A stretch of DNA of 64,000 nucleotides, taken from Fidelibacterota bacterium (GTDB lineage Bacteria > Pseudomonadota > Alphaproteobacteria > Rhodospirillales > Rhodospirillaceae). The stretch lies in assembly GCA_947472795.1 (NCBI GenBank), contig CANJBL010000005.1, positions 144,358 to 208,357 on the forward strand, written 5' to 3'. The notes under the pieces were generated by a model. It made no database searches. It was not told where the DNA came from and saw only the letters and a list, made by a program, of their open reading frames with translations. How positions within the stretch are numbered: the first letter of the stretch is position 1; each line of letters begins with the position of its first letter. Shown here piece after piece: positions 56,819 through 64,000 of this stretch. The translations under genes were made by a program, and so were the position numbers.

Positions 56819-58172
56819 ATTCCTCCGCACCACCACCTTCCAATGGACGCTGACCATCGCGGCGGTGTTTATCGCCGCTTCGCTGGTGCTGGTCGCCTAC
56901 ATCTATCACCAGTCCATGACCGCCGGTCAGGCGCGCGTGGATTCTGCCCTCATCCAGGAAGTGCGCAACGCGCTGGCCGATGATCCCGGCGATGCAGTCA
57001 CGCGTATCAACGCGCGCCTCATGGACGATCCCAGGCGCGTGCGCGCAGCCGGCCTCTTCTCGCGCGATCACGGTGTCATCGCCGGCAATATCGCGAACTT
57101 CCCCGAACCCTTCACGCCCAACCTCGAGATTTCGTCCATTGCCATCGACCGCAACGACGGCAATTTCATCGAGAAACAGGAAGTGCACGCTGTCGGCGCG
57201 GAATTGCCCGACGGCAACATCTATATCGTGGCGCGCAACTTCGACGACTTCCTGCCCTTCCAAGATAGCCTCATCAACATCCTGGCCGTCGCCCTTCTGC
57301 CCGCCACATTGCTCACGCTGGTGTGCGGCGTGATCCTCAGCCTGCGCACGCAGAACCGCATCGAGGATATCAACCGCATGGCCCAGCGCATCATGATCGG
57401 CCATCTGGATGAACGCCTGCCCAGCCGCGGCACCCGCGATGACTTCGACAAGCTTGTAGACATCATCAACACCATGCTCGACCAAACCGAGCATCTCATG
57501 CGCGAAGTGAAAGGCGTCAGCGACGACATCGCCCACGACCTGCGCACACCGTTGACGCGCGTGCGCGCGGCACTCGAGCGTGGACGCGAACACGCCACGT
57601 CGCTGGAGGATCTGCGCACTGCCGTTGACAAAGGGCTCTCGGGCATCGATCAGGCGCTCGGCGTCACCACGGCGCTCCTACGCCTTGCCGCCATCGAGCA
57701 CGGCCAGCGCAATGCCGGCTTCGGTGAAGTGGACCTGGGCAGCATCGTGCAGGCGGTGGTCGAGCTTTATGAACCCGCCGCCGAGGACAAAGGCATCAAG
57801 CTCTTCTCCGGCGGCCTCAATCACTTGGGCTTGCGCGGCGACCGCGATCTTCTGTTCGAAGCCATCTCCAACCTTGTGGACAACGCCATCAAGTTCACGC
57901 CGGCCGGCGGCACCGTCACCATCGAATTGGTGAAGACCGACGACAACTTGATCTTGCGTGTGAGCGATACCGGCCCGGGCATCCCTGTCGCCGAACGCGA
58001 GGCGGTCTTCCGCCGCTTCTACCGCACCGACAAAAGTCGCAATCTCGCCGGCATGGGACTTGGCTTGAGCCTCGTCGCCGCCATCGCACGGCTGCACGGC
58101 TTTCGCATGCACGTGGCCGACTCGTTGCAGGGCTGCGCTATCGAAATGATCTGCAAACCCACCGCGGCGTAA
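56805..58172 (+). CDS. Sensor histidine kinase
   Basis: A 455-residue two-helix membrane kinase. The first helix (WTLTIAAVFIAASLVLVAYI) and the second near residue 160 (LALLPATLLTLVCGVIL in character) enclose a ~120-residue periplasmic sensor. A HAMP domain follows, then the dimerisation helix with the phosphorylated His at residue 244 (DDIAHDLRTPLTRV), and the ATPase domain with the N box FEAISNLVDNAIKFTP, the G1 box VSDTGPGIP and G2 GMGLGLSLV. I start at GTG 56805, overlapping the regulator by 14 bases; a GTG at 56784 is also possible. It would phosphorylate the adjacent regulator in response to an envelope or drug signal. Confidence 0.92.
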   Translation: MRLPEFLRTTTFQWTLTIAAVFIAASLVLVAYIYHQSMTAGQARVDSALIQEVRNALADDPGDAVTRINARLMDDPRRVRAAGLFSRDHGVIAGNIANFPEPFTPNLEISSIAIDRNDGNFIEKQEVHAVGAELPDGNIYIVARNFDDFLPFQDSLINILAVALLPATLLTLVCGVILSLRTQNRIEDINRMAQRIMIGHLDERLPSRGTRDDFDKLVDIINTMLDQTEHLMREVKGVSDDIAHDLRTPLTRVRAALERGREHATSLEDLRTAVDKGLSGIDQALGVTTALLRLAAIEHGQRNAGFGEVDLGSIVQAVVELYEPAAEDKGIKLFSGGLNHLGLRGDRDLLFEAISNLVDNAIKFTPAGGTVTIELVKTDDNLILRVSDTGPGIPVAEREAVFRRFYRTDKSRNLAGMGLGLSLVAAIARLHGFRMHVADSLQGCAIEMICKPTAA

Positions 58173-58393
58173 AGCCGCATAAAAAGACTTGGCGTAAAGC
58201 CGCAGACAAAAAGGCGCGGCTTAGAGCCCGCCCCCGAGTCTCCGAAATCTGCGCAGAAATGCCGCGCCGCGGATTCATCCACAGGCAAAAAACGTCGCTT
58301 TTCCAAGGACTAAGCGCGAGAGTCCAAATTTCTCCACAAATGGTATGGATGGTGGTACGCAACCCCATCATCTAGTTTCTGTGGAGGGAATTC

Positions 58394-59026
58394 ATGAAAC
58401 GGAGAACTGCACTGACGCTCACGGCCGGAGCTGGCCTTGGCGTGCTGACAAGTTGGGCGATTGGCTCCTCTGCCGTAGCCCCGGCGCTGGCGGCTGATGC
58501 TGCCAAGCCCGTCGTTTATCGGGAGTTTGTCCTGGGCAATCCGAAGTCCAAGGTGACGGTGATCGAGTACGCCTCGCTCACCTGCCCGCACTGCGCGCAC
58601 TTCCAGGAAGTCGAATATCCCAAGCTCAAGAAGAACTACATCGACAACGGCAAGATCAAATACGTCTATCGCGACTACCCGCTGGATGGCCTCGCGATGG
58701 GCGCTGCGCTGATTGCCCGCTGCGCACCCGGTGATCGCGGTGCGACGTTGATCGACATGATGTTTAAGAACCAGCGAGACTGGGCCGGTTCTGAAAAGCC
58801 CATCGAAGCGCTGCGCGGCTACGCTCTCCTCGCCGGCATGACCTCGCCGGAAGTGGATGCCTGCCTGAAGAACGAAGCCATCCTGAAAGACATCCAGGAC
58901 GTGCAGCAGAAAGCCACGACCCTCTACAAAGTCGACGCCACGCCCACCTTCTTCGTCAATGAAGAGAAGGTCAAAGGGGCCGACTACGACGCGCTCGCAG
59001 CGGTCATCGATAAGGCCCTGAAGTAA
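58394..59026 (+). CDS. DsbA-family periplasmic thioredoxin-like protein
   Basis: A 210-residue exported oxidoreductase. The signal peptide is long (about 35 residues; RRTALTLTAGAGLGVLTSWA with a twin-arginine-like start). The active-site pair CPHC is at residues 64-67, in the order TCPHCAHFQEVEYP, and a DPTF-like cis-Pro segment is seen as VDATPTFFVNEEKV near residue 185. It resembles the DsbA-type proteins that precede smc in Alphaproteobacteria. Its substrate is unknown. It is separated from smc by a terminator-like hairpin. Confidence 0.9.
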   Translation: MKRRTALTLTAGAGLGVLTSWAIGSSAVAPALAADAAKPVVYREFVLGNPKSKVTVIEYASLTCPHCAHFQEVEYPKLKKNYIDNGKIKYVYRDYPLDGLAMGAALIARCAPGDRGATLIDMMFKNQRDWAGSEKPIEALRGYALLAGMTSPEVDACLKNEAILKDIQDVQQKATTLYKVDATPTFFVNEEKVKGADYDALAAVIDKALK

Positions 59027-59032
59027 GCGCGG

Positions 59033-59071
59033 CCCTTTGGGGTCCGGGCTACACACCGGGACCCCAAAGGG
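59033..59071. terminator. Terminator-like hairpin between dsbA-like gene and smc
   Basis: CCCTTTGGGGTCC (59033-59045) pairs perfectly with GGACCCCAAAGGG (59059-59071), a 13-base stem with a 13-base loop. The plus-strand continuation (ATTTGAG) has a poor T-run, so termination may be partial. Confidence 0.6.
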
Positions 59072-59180
59072 ATTTGAGAGAATTGAGTGAGGCCTCCGGG
59101 CGCGCAAGGCGCCGGGACGGGGATATCAAGGGGACCGTGGGGGCATCTGATCCTTCGCGGCGGTAAGGCGGAGAACTGCG

Positions 59181-62100
59181 TTGGTTGCCTTTTCAAAGCT
59201 GCGGCTTTCAGGATTCAAATCCTTCGTCGATGCGACAGAACTTCTGATCGAACCAGGTTTAACGGGCGTTGTCGGGCCCAACGGCTGCGGCAAGTCCAAC
59301 CTCGTGGAAGCTTTGCGCTGGGCCATGGGTGAAACCTCGGCCAAGCAGCTGCGCGGCGGCGACATGGACGAGGTCATCTTCGGCGGCACGCGCGATCGGC
59401 CTGCCCGCAACATCGCTGAAGTCTCCATCTTCCTCGACAACAGCGCCCGCAAAGCCACGGCTCAGTTCAACGACACCGACGATCTGGAAATCACGCGCCG
59501 CATCGAGCGCGAGAAAGGCTCGCTGTACAAGGTCAATGGACGCGACGTGCGCGCCAAGGACGTGCAGCTGTTATTCGCCGACGTGGCGACGGGGGCCCGC
59601 TCCACCGCCATCGTCAGCCAGGGCCGCATCGGCGCCATCATCAACTCCAAGCCCGCCGCGCGCCGCAACCTGCTTGAAGAAGCCGCCGGCATCACGGGGC
59701 TTCACAGCCGCCGCCACGAAGCCGAACTGCGTTTGTCCGCAGCTGAAACCAACCTCAACCGCTTGAACGACGTCATCGTCGCGCTCGAAGCCCAGCTCGA
59801 AGGCTTGAAGAAGCAGGCGCGCCAGGCTGTTCGCTACCGCACGATCTCCGAAAGCATCCGCGCCGCCGATGCCTTGGTGCTGCTCATCAAGCGCGCCGAA
59901 GCCGACGCTCATCTCGCCGCGGCGCGCGAAGCCCTGGCCGAGAGCGAAAACCGTGTCGCCGTGCGTACCGGGGAAGCGGCCAATGCCGCAACTCAACAGG
60001 CAGAGGCCGCATCTGCCATGCCGGCGCTGCGCAAGACCGAAGCGGAAGAAGCCGCCCGCCTGCAGCACCTCGTCATCGCGCGTGACAAGCTGGATGAAGA
60101 ATTGGAACGCATCGCACGGGCCCGCGAAGCCGTGGAAATGCGTCTCGCGCAGATCCGCGACGATTTGTCCCGCGAAGCCGCACGCCTGTCCGACTCCGAT
60201 GCCGCCATCGCGCGCATCACCACCGAACAGGGCGAACTGAATACCGCCGCCGCCGCCGAGCAGGTCGAACGCGAAACCACGCGTGAAGCGCTCATGAACG
60301 CGGCCAAGGCTGTGGAAGTGGTGGAAGAAGAATTGACGCTGTTGGGTAAACAGCTGTCGGAAGCCGACAAAGCCCGCGCCGCCGCCCGCCAGCAGTTGAA
60401 CGAATCCGACATGCGCCGCCAACGCGCGGACCGTCGCTTGCAGGAAGTCCTCGCGCAGCTCGCCACCATGCGCCAGAACGCCTTGCCGCCGGAAGTCATG
60501 GCCGACGAAGAACGCAAAGCCAGCGAAGCCGAAACCCTGCTCGCCGAGGCCCGCGCCGCCTGGGAACAGGCCGAAGGCGCCCGTGCCTCCGCGCAGACCG
60601 CTTATGAACACGCCCGCGACGTCGCGCAGACCAAAGCCGCCGAGCACACCAAGCTCCAAGCTGAGGCCGTGGCGCTGGAAGAACTGCTCGCCGAGCCCAA
60701 GACCGCCGGCGCCTGGAGCCCGATCATCGATACAGTTTCTGTCGATCCCGGCTTCGAAGCTGCCCTTGGTGCCGCTGTCGGCGACGATCTCTCCGCCGCC
60801 GGCGACGATACCTCGCCCATGCGCTGGATGCAGTTGCCGGCCTTCATGGAAGGCCATGCTCTGCCGGAAGGTGCGCGCCCGTTGTCTGATGTGGTGCGTG
60901 CGCCCGACCGCCTCGCCCGCCGCTTGAGCCAAGTCGGCGTGGTCGCCGATGCCGCCGCCGCCAACGCGCTGCAAGCGCAGTTGAAGCCCGGCCAACGCCT
61001 CGTCACCGCCGGTGGCGATCTCTGGCGCTGGGACGGTTTTGTGTCCGCCGCCGGCTCCGCCAACGCCGCCGCCACGCGCCTCAAGCAGCGCAACCGCCTG
61101 AAGGAACTGCGCGGCATCTTGGAGACGTCATCCGCCGCGTTGCGTGAAGCCGAAGACGGTGTTGCCGCCGCAAAGCAAACCATTGGCGCCGCGCAACAGA
61201 CCGAGCAGACCGTGCGGGCCTCCGTGCGCGAAGCAGAAACCGCCAACCACCGCGCCAAGGACACGCTCGGCGTGCTGCGCCAGAAGCTGGCAGCCTCCAA
61301 CAGCCGCATCGCCAGCCTGGAAGACTCACGCGCGCAATTGCAAGCCGAACTCGATGAAGCCCTTGCGCAGATCAAGTCCGCAGAAGACCGCCTCGCCGAG
61401 TTGGGCGATGGCGCGGCCTTGCGTGCCGAAGTCGAGAGCAAGCAGAGCGGCCTTGGTCAGCTGCGCCAGGAGCTGATGGAAGCGCGCGCCGTCTATGACA
61501 GCCTGTCCCGCCAGGCCGAGGAGCGGAATCGCCGCCTCGCAGCGCTCGCCAACGAGTCCACGTCCTGGAACAGCCGCCGCAGCGAAGCCGTCCGTCAGGA
61601 CGCGGAACTGCAGGGGCGTCTCACCGCCGCCAACGAAGAACTAACCGGCCTCGCCGCCCGCCCGCAGGAGATCGCCACCCAGCGCGCGGCGCTCATGGAC
61701 CATCTGCAAGTGGCCGAAGCCGCGCGCCGCAAGGCCGCCGATGCTCTGGCCGAAGGCGAGACCCGCCTCGCCGCCGCCGATCGTGCGCTCCGCGATGCCG
61801 AGCACGCCCTCTCCGAGACGCGCGAGGAACGTGTGCGCCGCGAAGCGACGGTTGCCCAGGGCGAGCAGAACCTTGCCATCATCGACGGCAACATCCGCGA
61901 ACGCATCTCGTGCGAGCCGAACGAGCTGCACGCCCATACGAAATTTGAAGACGGCGAAGAATTGCCGCCGCTGGAGAAGGCCGAGAAGAGTTTGCAGCGC
62001 CTTGTCAGCGAGCGCGACAATCTAGGCGCCATCAATCTGCGCGCTGAGCAAGAGAGCGAAGAGCTCACCCAGCAGATCGGCGGTCTCACCACGGAACGCG

Positions 62101-62648
62101 ACGACCTTATTGCCGCCATCGCGCGCCTGCGCGAGGGCATTGCCATGCTCAACAAGGAAGGCCGCGCGCGCCTCTTGGCCAGCTTCAAGGAAGTGGACGG
62201 CCACTTCCGCAATCTCTTCACCAAGCTTTTCGGCGGCGGCCGCGCGCACCTCGAACTCACCGAAGCCGAGGATCCGCTGGAAGCCGGTCTTGAAATCATG
62301 GCGAGCCCGCCGGGCAAGCGCCTGGGCAACCTCGGCCTGATGTCGGGTGGTGAGCAGGCGCTCACTGCATTGGCACTTCTGTTCGCGGTGTTCATGACCA
62401 ACCCGGCGCCCATCTGCGTGCTGGACGAAGTGGACGCACCGCTCGATGACGCCAACGTCGACCGCTTCTGCACGCTGGTGGCCGAGATCATCAAAATCAC
62501 CGGCACGCGCGTGCTCTGCGTCACCCACCACCGCATGACCATGGCGCGCATGGACCGCCTCTTCGGCGTGACCATGGCCGAACGCGGCGTCAGCCGCCTC
62601 GTCTCGGTCGACCTCAAGGCCGCCGAACAGATGCGGGATGTTGCCTAG
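59181..62648 (+). CDS. smc: Chromosome segregation protein SMC
   Basis: A 1155-residue condensin ATPase. The N-terminal head has FSKLRLSGFKSF and Walker A VGPNGCGKSN (about residues 31-40), followed by two long coiled-coil arms rich in A, E, R and L. The hinge lies around residues 500-640 (SPIIDTVSVDPGFEAALGAA). The C-terminal head has the signature LMSGGEQALTALALLF and Walker B PICVLDEVDAPLDD. The start is TTG (59181) with GGCGGAG upstream. SMC compacts and separates sister chromosomes with ScpA and ScpB, which are not in this window. Confidence 0.96.
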   Translation: MVAFSKLRLSGFKSFVDATELLIEPGLTGVVGPNGCGKSNLVEALRWAMGETSAKQLRGGDMDEVIFGGTRDRPARNIAEVSIFLDNSARKATAQFNDTDDLEITRRIEREKGSLYKVNGRDVRAKDVQLLFADVATGARSTAIVSQGRIGAIINSKPAARRNLLEEAAGITGLHSRRHEAELRLSAAETNLNRLNDVIVALEAQLEGLKKQARQAVRYRTISESIRAADALVLLIKRAEADAHLAAAREALAESENRVAVRTGEAANAATQQAEAASAMPALRKTEAEEAARLQHLVIARDKLDEELERIARAREAVEMRLAQIRDDLSREAARLSDSDAAIARITTEQGELNTAAAAEQVERETTREALMNAAKAVEVVEEELTLLGKQLSEADKARAAARQQLNESDMRRQRADRRLQEVLAQLATMRQNALPPEVMADEERKASEAETLLAEARAAWEQAEGARASAQTAYEHARDVAQTKAAEHTKLQAEAVALEELLAEPKTAGAWSPIIDTVSVDPGFEAALGAAVGDDLSAAGDDTSPMRWMQLPAFMEGHALPEGARPLSDVVRAPDRLARRLSQVGVVADAAAANALQAQLKPGQRLVTAGGDLWRWDGFVSAAGSANAAATRLKQRNRLKELRGILETSSAALREAEDGVAAAKQTIGAAQQTEQTVRASVREAETANHRAKDTLGVLRQKLAASNSRIASLEDSRAQLQAELDEALAQIKSAEDRLAELGDGAALRAEVESKQSGLGQLRQELMEARAVYDSLSRQAEERNRRLAALANESTSWNSRRSEAVRQDAELQGRLTAANEELTGLAARPQEIATQRAALMDHLQVAEAARRKAADALAEGETRLAAADRALRDAEHALSETREERVRREATVAQGEQNLAIIDGNIRERISCEPNELHAHTKFEDGEELPPLEKAEKSLQRLVSERDNLGAINLRAEQESEELTQQIGGLTTERDDLIAAIARLREGIAMLNKEGRARLLASFKEVDGHFRNLFTKLFGGGRAHLELTEAEDPLEAGLEIMASPPGKRLGNLGLMSGGEQALTALALLFAVFMTNPAPICVLDEVDAPLDDANVDRFCTLVAEIIKITGTRVLCVTHHRMTMARMDRLFGVTMAERGVSRLVSVDLKAAEQMRDVA

Positions 62649-62660
62649 GCACGTTAATTC

Positions 62661-62715
62661 GTCCCTGGTACAATTTATATTATTGATATAAATACATTAA
62701 TTCAGTGCCAGGGAC
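62661..62715. repeat. Nested inverted repeats in an AT-rich spacer
   Basis: GTCCCTGG (62661-62668) and CCAGGGAC (62708-62715) flank a 39-base AT-rich stretch that itself contains TTTATAT/ATATAAA, separated by five bases, near its middle. Extending the outer arms by three bases keeps all but one pair. It lies in the 122-base gap between smc and the metalloprotease gene and could be a terminator/attenuator or an operator; nothing decides between these. Confidence 0.55.
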
Positions 62716-62770
62716 ATTTAAGCCGCGCGATATTTACCAATATGAAAGGCCGTGCAACTAATAAGCGTGC

Positions 62771-63893
62771 ATGGCCTTCTCACCGAATAAGATCCTGCCC
62801 ACACTCTGCGCTGGCCTTGCGGCCGTCAGCGCATACGCTGCCGATCCCAATATTGGCGCCGATATCATCGCCCCGCACGCGACAATCAGTTCCACCTTCG
62901 AACGCCCGCAGTATGCCCTGGGCCCTGAGAAGTGGGGCGCCTCACCCCTCGGCACGCCCGGCACCATCCGGTGGAGTTTCTTCGACGTTGCCAACGGCAC
63001 CACGCGCGCGCAGCCCAATGGCCGCCCCTACATGGACACCTCCATCCGCGCGCGCCAGAAGGCGGTGCTGCGCCAAGCGCAACGTCTGTGGGAGCAAGCC
63101 GCCAACGTGCATTTTGTCGAAGGCCTGGACACCACCAGCGCTACCGACGTGCGTGTGGGCCAAGGCAACTTCGGCGCCGGCCTCGACGACGGCTCCAACA
63201 GCTTCGCCTTTGCCGATCTGCCCTGCGCCGCCTGCCTCGCCACACGCGGGCCCAACCTCGTCACTTTCTCCAGCCAGCTCTTCCAGGACTCGCGCCAAAG
63301 CGAGACCGCGCTGCTCGATATCGCGCTGCATGAGTTCGGCCACACCATCGGCCTGCAGCATGAACTCACCAAATCCAGCGTCATGGGCCAGGGCAGCCGC
63401 GCCAAGTCCTTCATCGGCCTCAAGGGCCTCACCGATGACGACATTAAAGCCGCCCAGGCGCTCTATGGCGCCAATACCACGCCGGTGAAAATCATCGAAG
63501 ACGATGTGGAAGGCACGGCGTCCACCGATACTTTCCTTCTCTCCGGCCAGCAATTCTCCGGCCGCATCGAGACGCCCGCCGACGAAGACTGGTTCCGCGT
63601 TCAACTCATTCCCGGCAACGATTACATCATCACCGCGCGTCCCGCCGGCACGTCACCGCTCACGCGGCCCAGTCTCACGCTGCTTTTCAACGAAGGCTCG
63701 ACCACCGATACCGGTGCTTGGCCGCTGATGACCTCCGCCGCGCTATAGCGGCCACAGTTGGATCGCCGTGAAGGGCGCAAACGAAACGCTCACCGGCGGC
63801 TACACGCTCGATATCCAGGAAGTGGCACGCGACGCGATCCCAGCAGCGGCGGTGTCAACGCCGGAGACAAAATGCATCGGTACGCCGGAGTAA
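62771..63893 (+). pseudogene. Matrixin-like metalloprotease with split PPC domain (frameshifted)
   Basis: The first open frame (62771-63748, 325 residues) encodes a signal peptide, a zinc-protease domain with HEFGHTIGLQHE at residues 187-198 (two His in HExxH plus the third at 197), and the start of a pre-peptidase C-terminal (PPC) beta-sandwich (RIETPADEDWFRVQLIPGND). It stops at TAG 63746-63748, but skipping one base there restores SGHSWIAVKGANETLTGGYT, the expected end of the PPC domain, which runs to TAA 63891-63893. One extra base or a +1 frameshift therefore separates the parts. A secreted protease; the full-length version would be about 374 residues. Sequence error cannot be excluded. 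Confidence 0.75.
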
Positions 63894-63912
63894 AGATGCA
63901 TCAGTGAGGCTG

Positions 63913-63944
63913 GCAGGAAGGCCCCCCGCGGGGGGCCTTCCTGC
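63913..63944. terminator. Strong hairpin downstream of the protease gene
   Basis: A perfect 15-base stem (63913-63927 pairing with 63930-63944) with a two-base loop. The following bases (GTTTCG) give only a short T-run. Confidence 0.65.
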
Positions 63945-64000
63945 GTTTCGCGATCAGGTTTGGCTGGCGTCGTCGGGGGCGTTACGGGAGCGCCGCTTGC

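Noticed and set aside
58166..58204. 14-base direct repeat GGCGTAAAGCCGCA downstream of the kinase gene
   Set aside because: Two copies 25 bases apart overlap the stop codon region and no regulated gene or partner site is evident; likely a chance duplication.

Overview
The window is a high-GC chromosomal segment of an alphaproteobacterium. Supporting signs are a CcrM-type GANTC methyltransferase beside rnhB, the ETF-QO / TPR / ispE neighbourhood, the mutY / dciA / dsbA / smc gene set, an intracellular PHB depolymerase with a catalytic-cysteine lipase box, and several DUF families typical of the class. I cannot place it below class level. One tRNA gene (Gln, TTG) is present. I see no rRNA genes, insertion sequences, CRISPR arrays or prophage structural genes.

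Layout. 1-6200: the end of a MoxR ATPase gene, then DUF58, BatA/DUF4159 and a second large membrane protein, a standard MoxR/Bat-type operon. 6200-11700: a GAF protein; a minus-strand block of ccrM and rnhB separated by a leader dense in GANTC sites; then a peroxiredoxin, moaB, a family-4 uracil-DNA glycosylase and a small membrane protein. 11975-18631: ETF-QO, a TPR protein, ispE and a DsbD/ScsB-like reductase. 18720-22924: tRNA-Gln followed by an accessory block of two tandem paralogous glycosyltransferase-like genes and a TPR-methyltransferase, looking less GC-rich than its surroundings. 22971-26411: a fused peptide-ABC ATPase, an FMN-dependent lactate-type dehydrogenase and an HU protein. 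26542-28656: divergent PHB-utilisation genes (3-hydroxybutyrate dehydrogenase and PHB depolymerase). 28697-33567: the complete biotin ring-and-pimeloyl set bioC, bioA, bioB, bioF, bioD. 33564-37167: TauE exporter, DUF3775, then a lower-GC island with a T4-type lysozyme and two exported proteins of unknown function. 37335-41700: nrdB and nrdA, a long nrdA leader with two head-to-head DnaA boxes, and small-protein genes with strong terminators. 41736-48716: gamma-glutamylcyclotransferase, polysaccharide flippase, small membrane protein, peptide-binding protein, DUF3667 protein, malic enzyme. 48784-62648: mutY and dciA, then a MipA-like / RND efflux / two-component cassette, then dsbA and smc. 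62771-63893: a matrixin-like metalloprotease whose C-terminal domain is split by a frameshift.

Themes. Several cell-cycle or replication genes (ccrM, HU, nrdAB, dciA, smc) occur here, and three of their control regions carry GANTC and/or exact DnaA-box sequences. The metabolic genes form coherent units: PHB mobilisation to acetoacetate, biotin synthesis, malate to pyruvate with NADPH, and fatty/amino-acid electron transfer into ubiquinone. Thiol chemistry is represented by a DsbD-like reductase, a DsbA-like protein and a peroxiredoxin. The parts most likely to hide new biology are the tRNA-linked glycosyltransferase-like block, the lysozyme island, and the regulatory DNA upstream of ccrM and nrdA.
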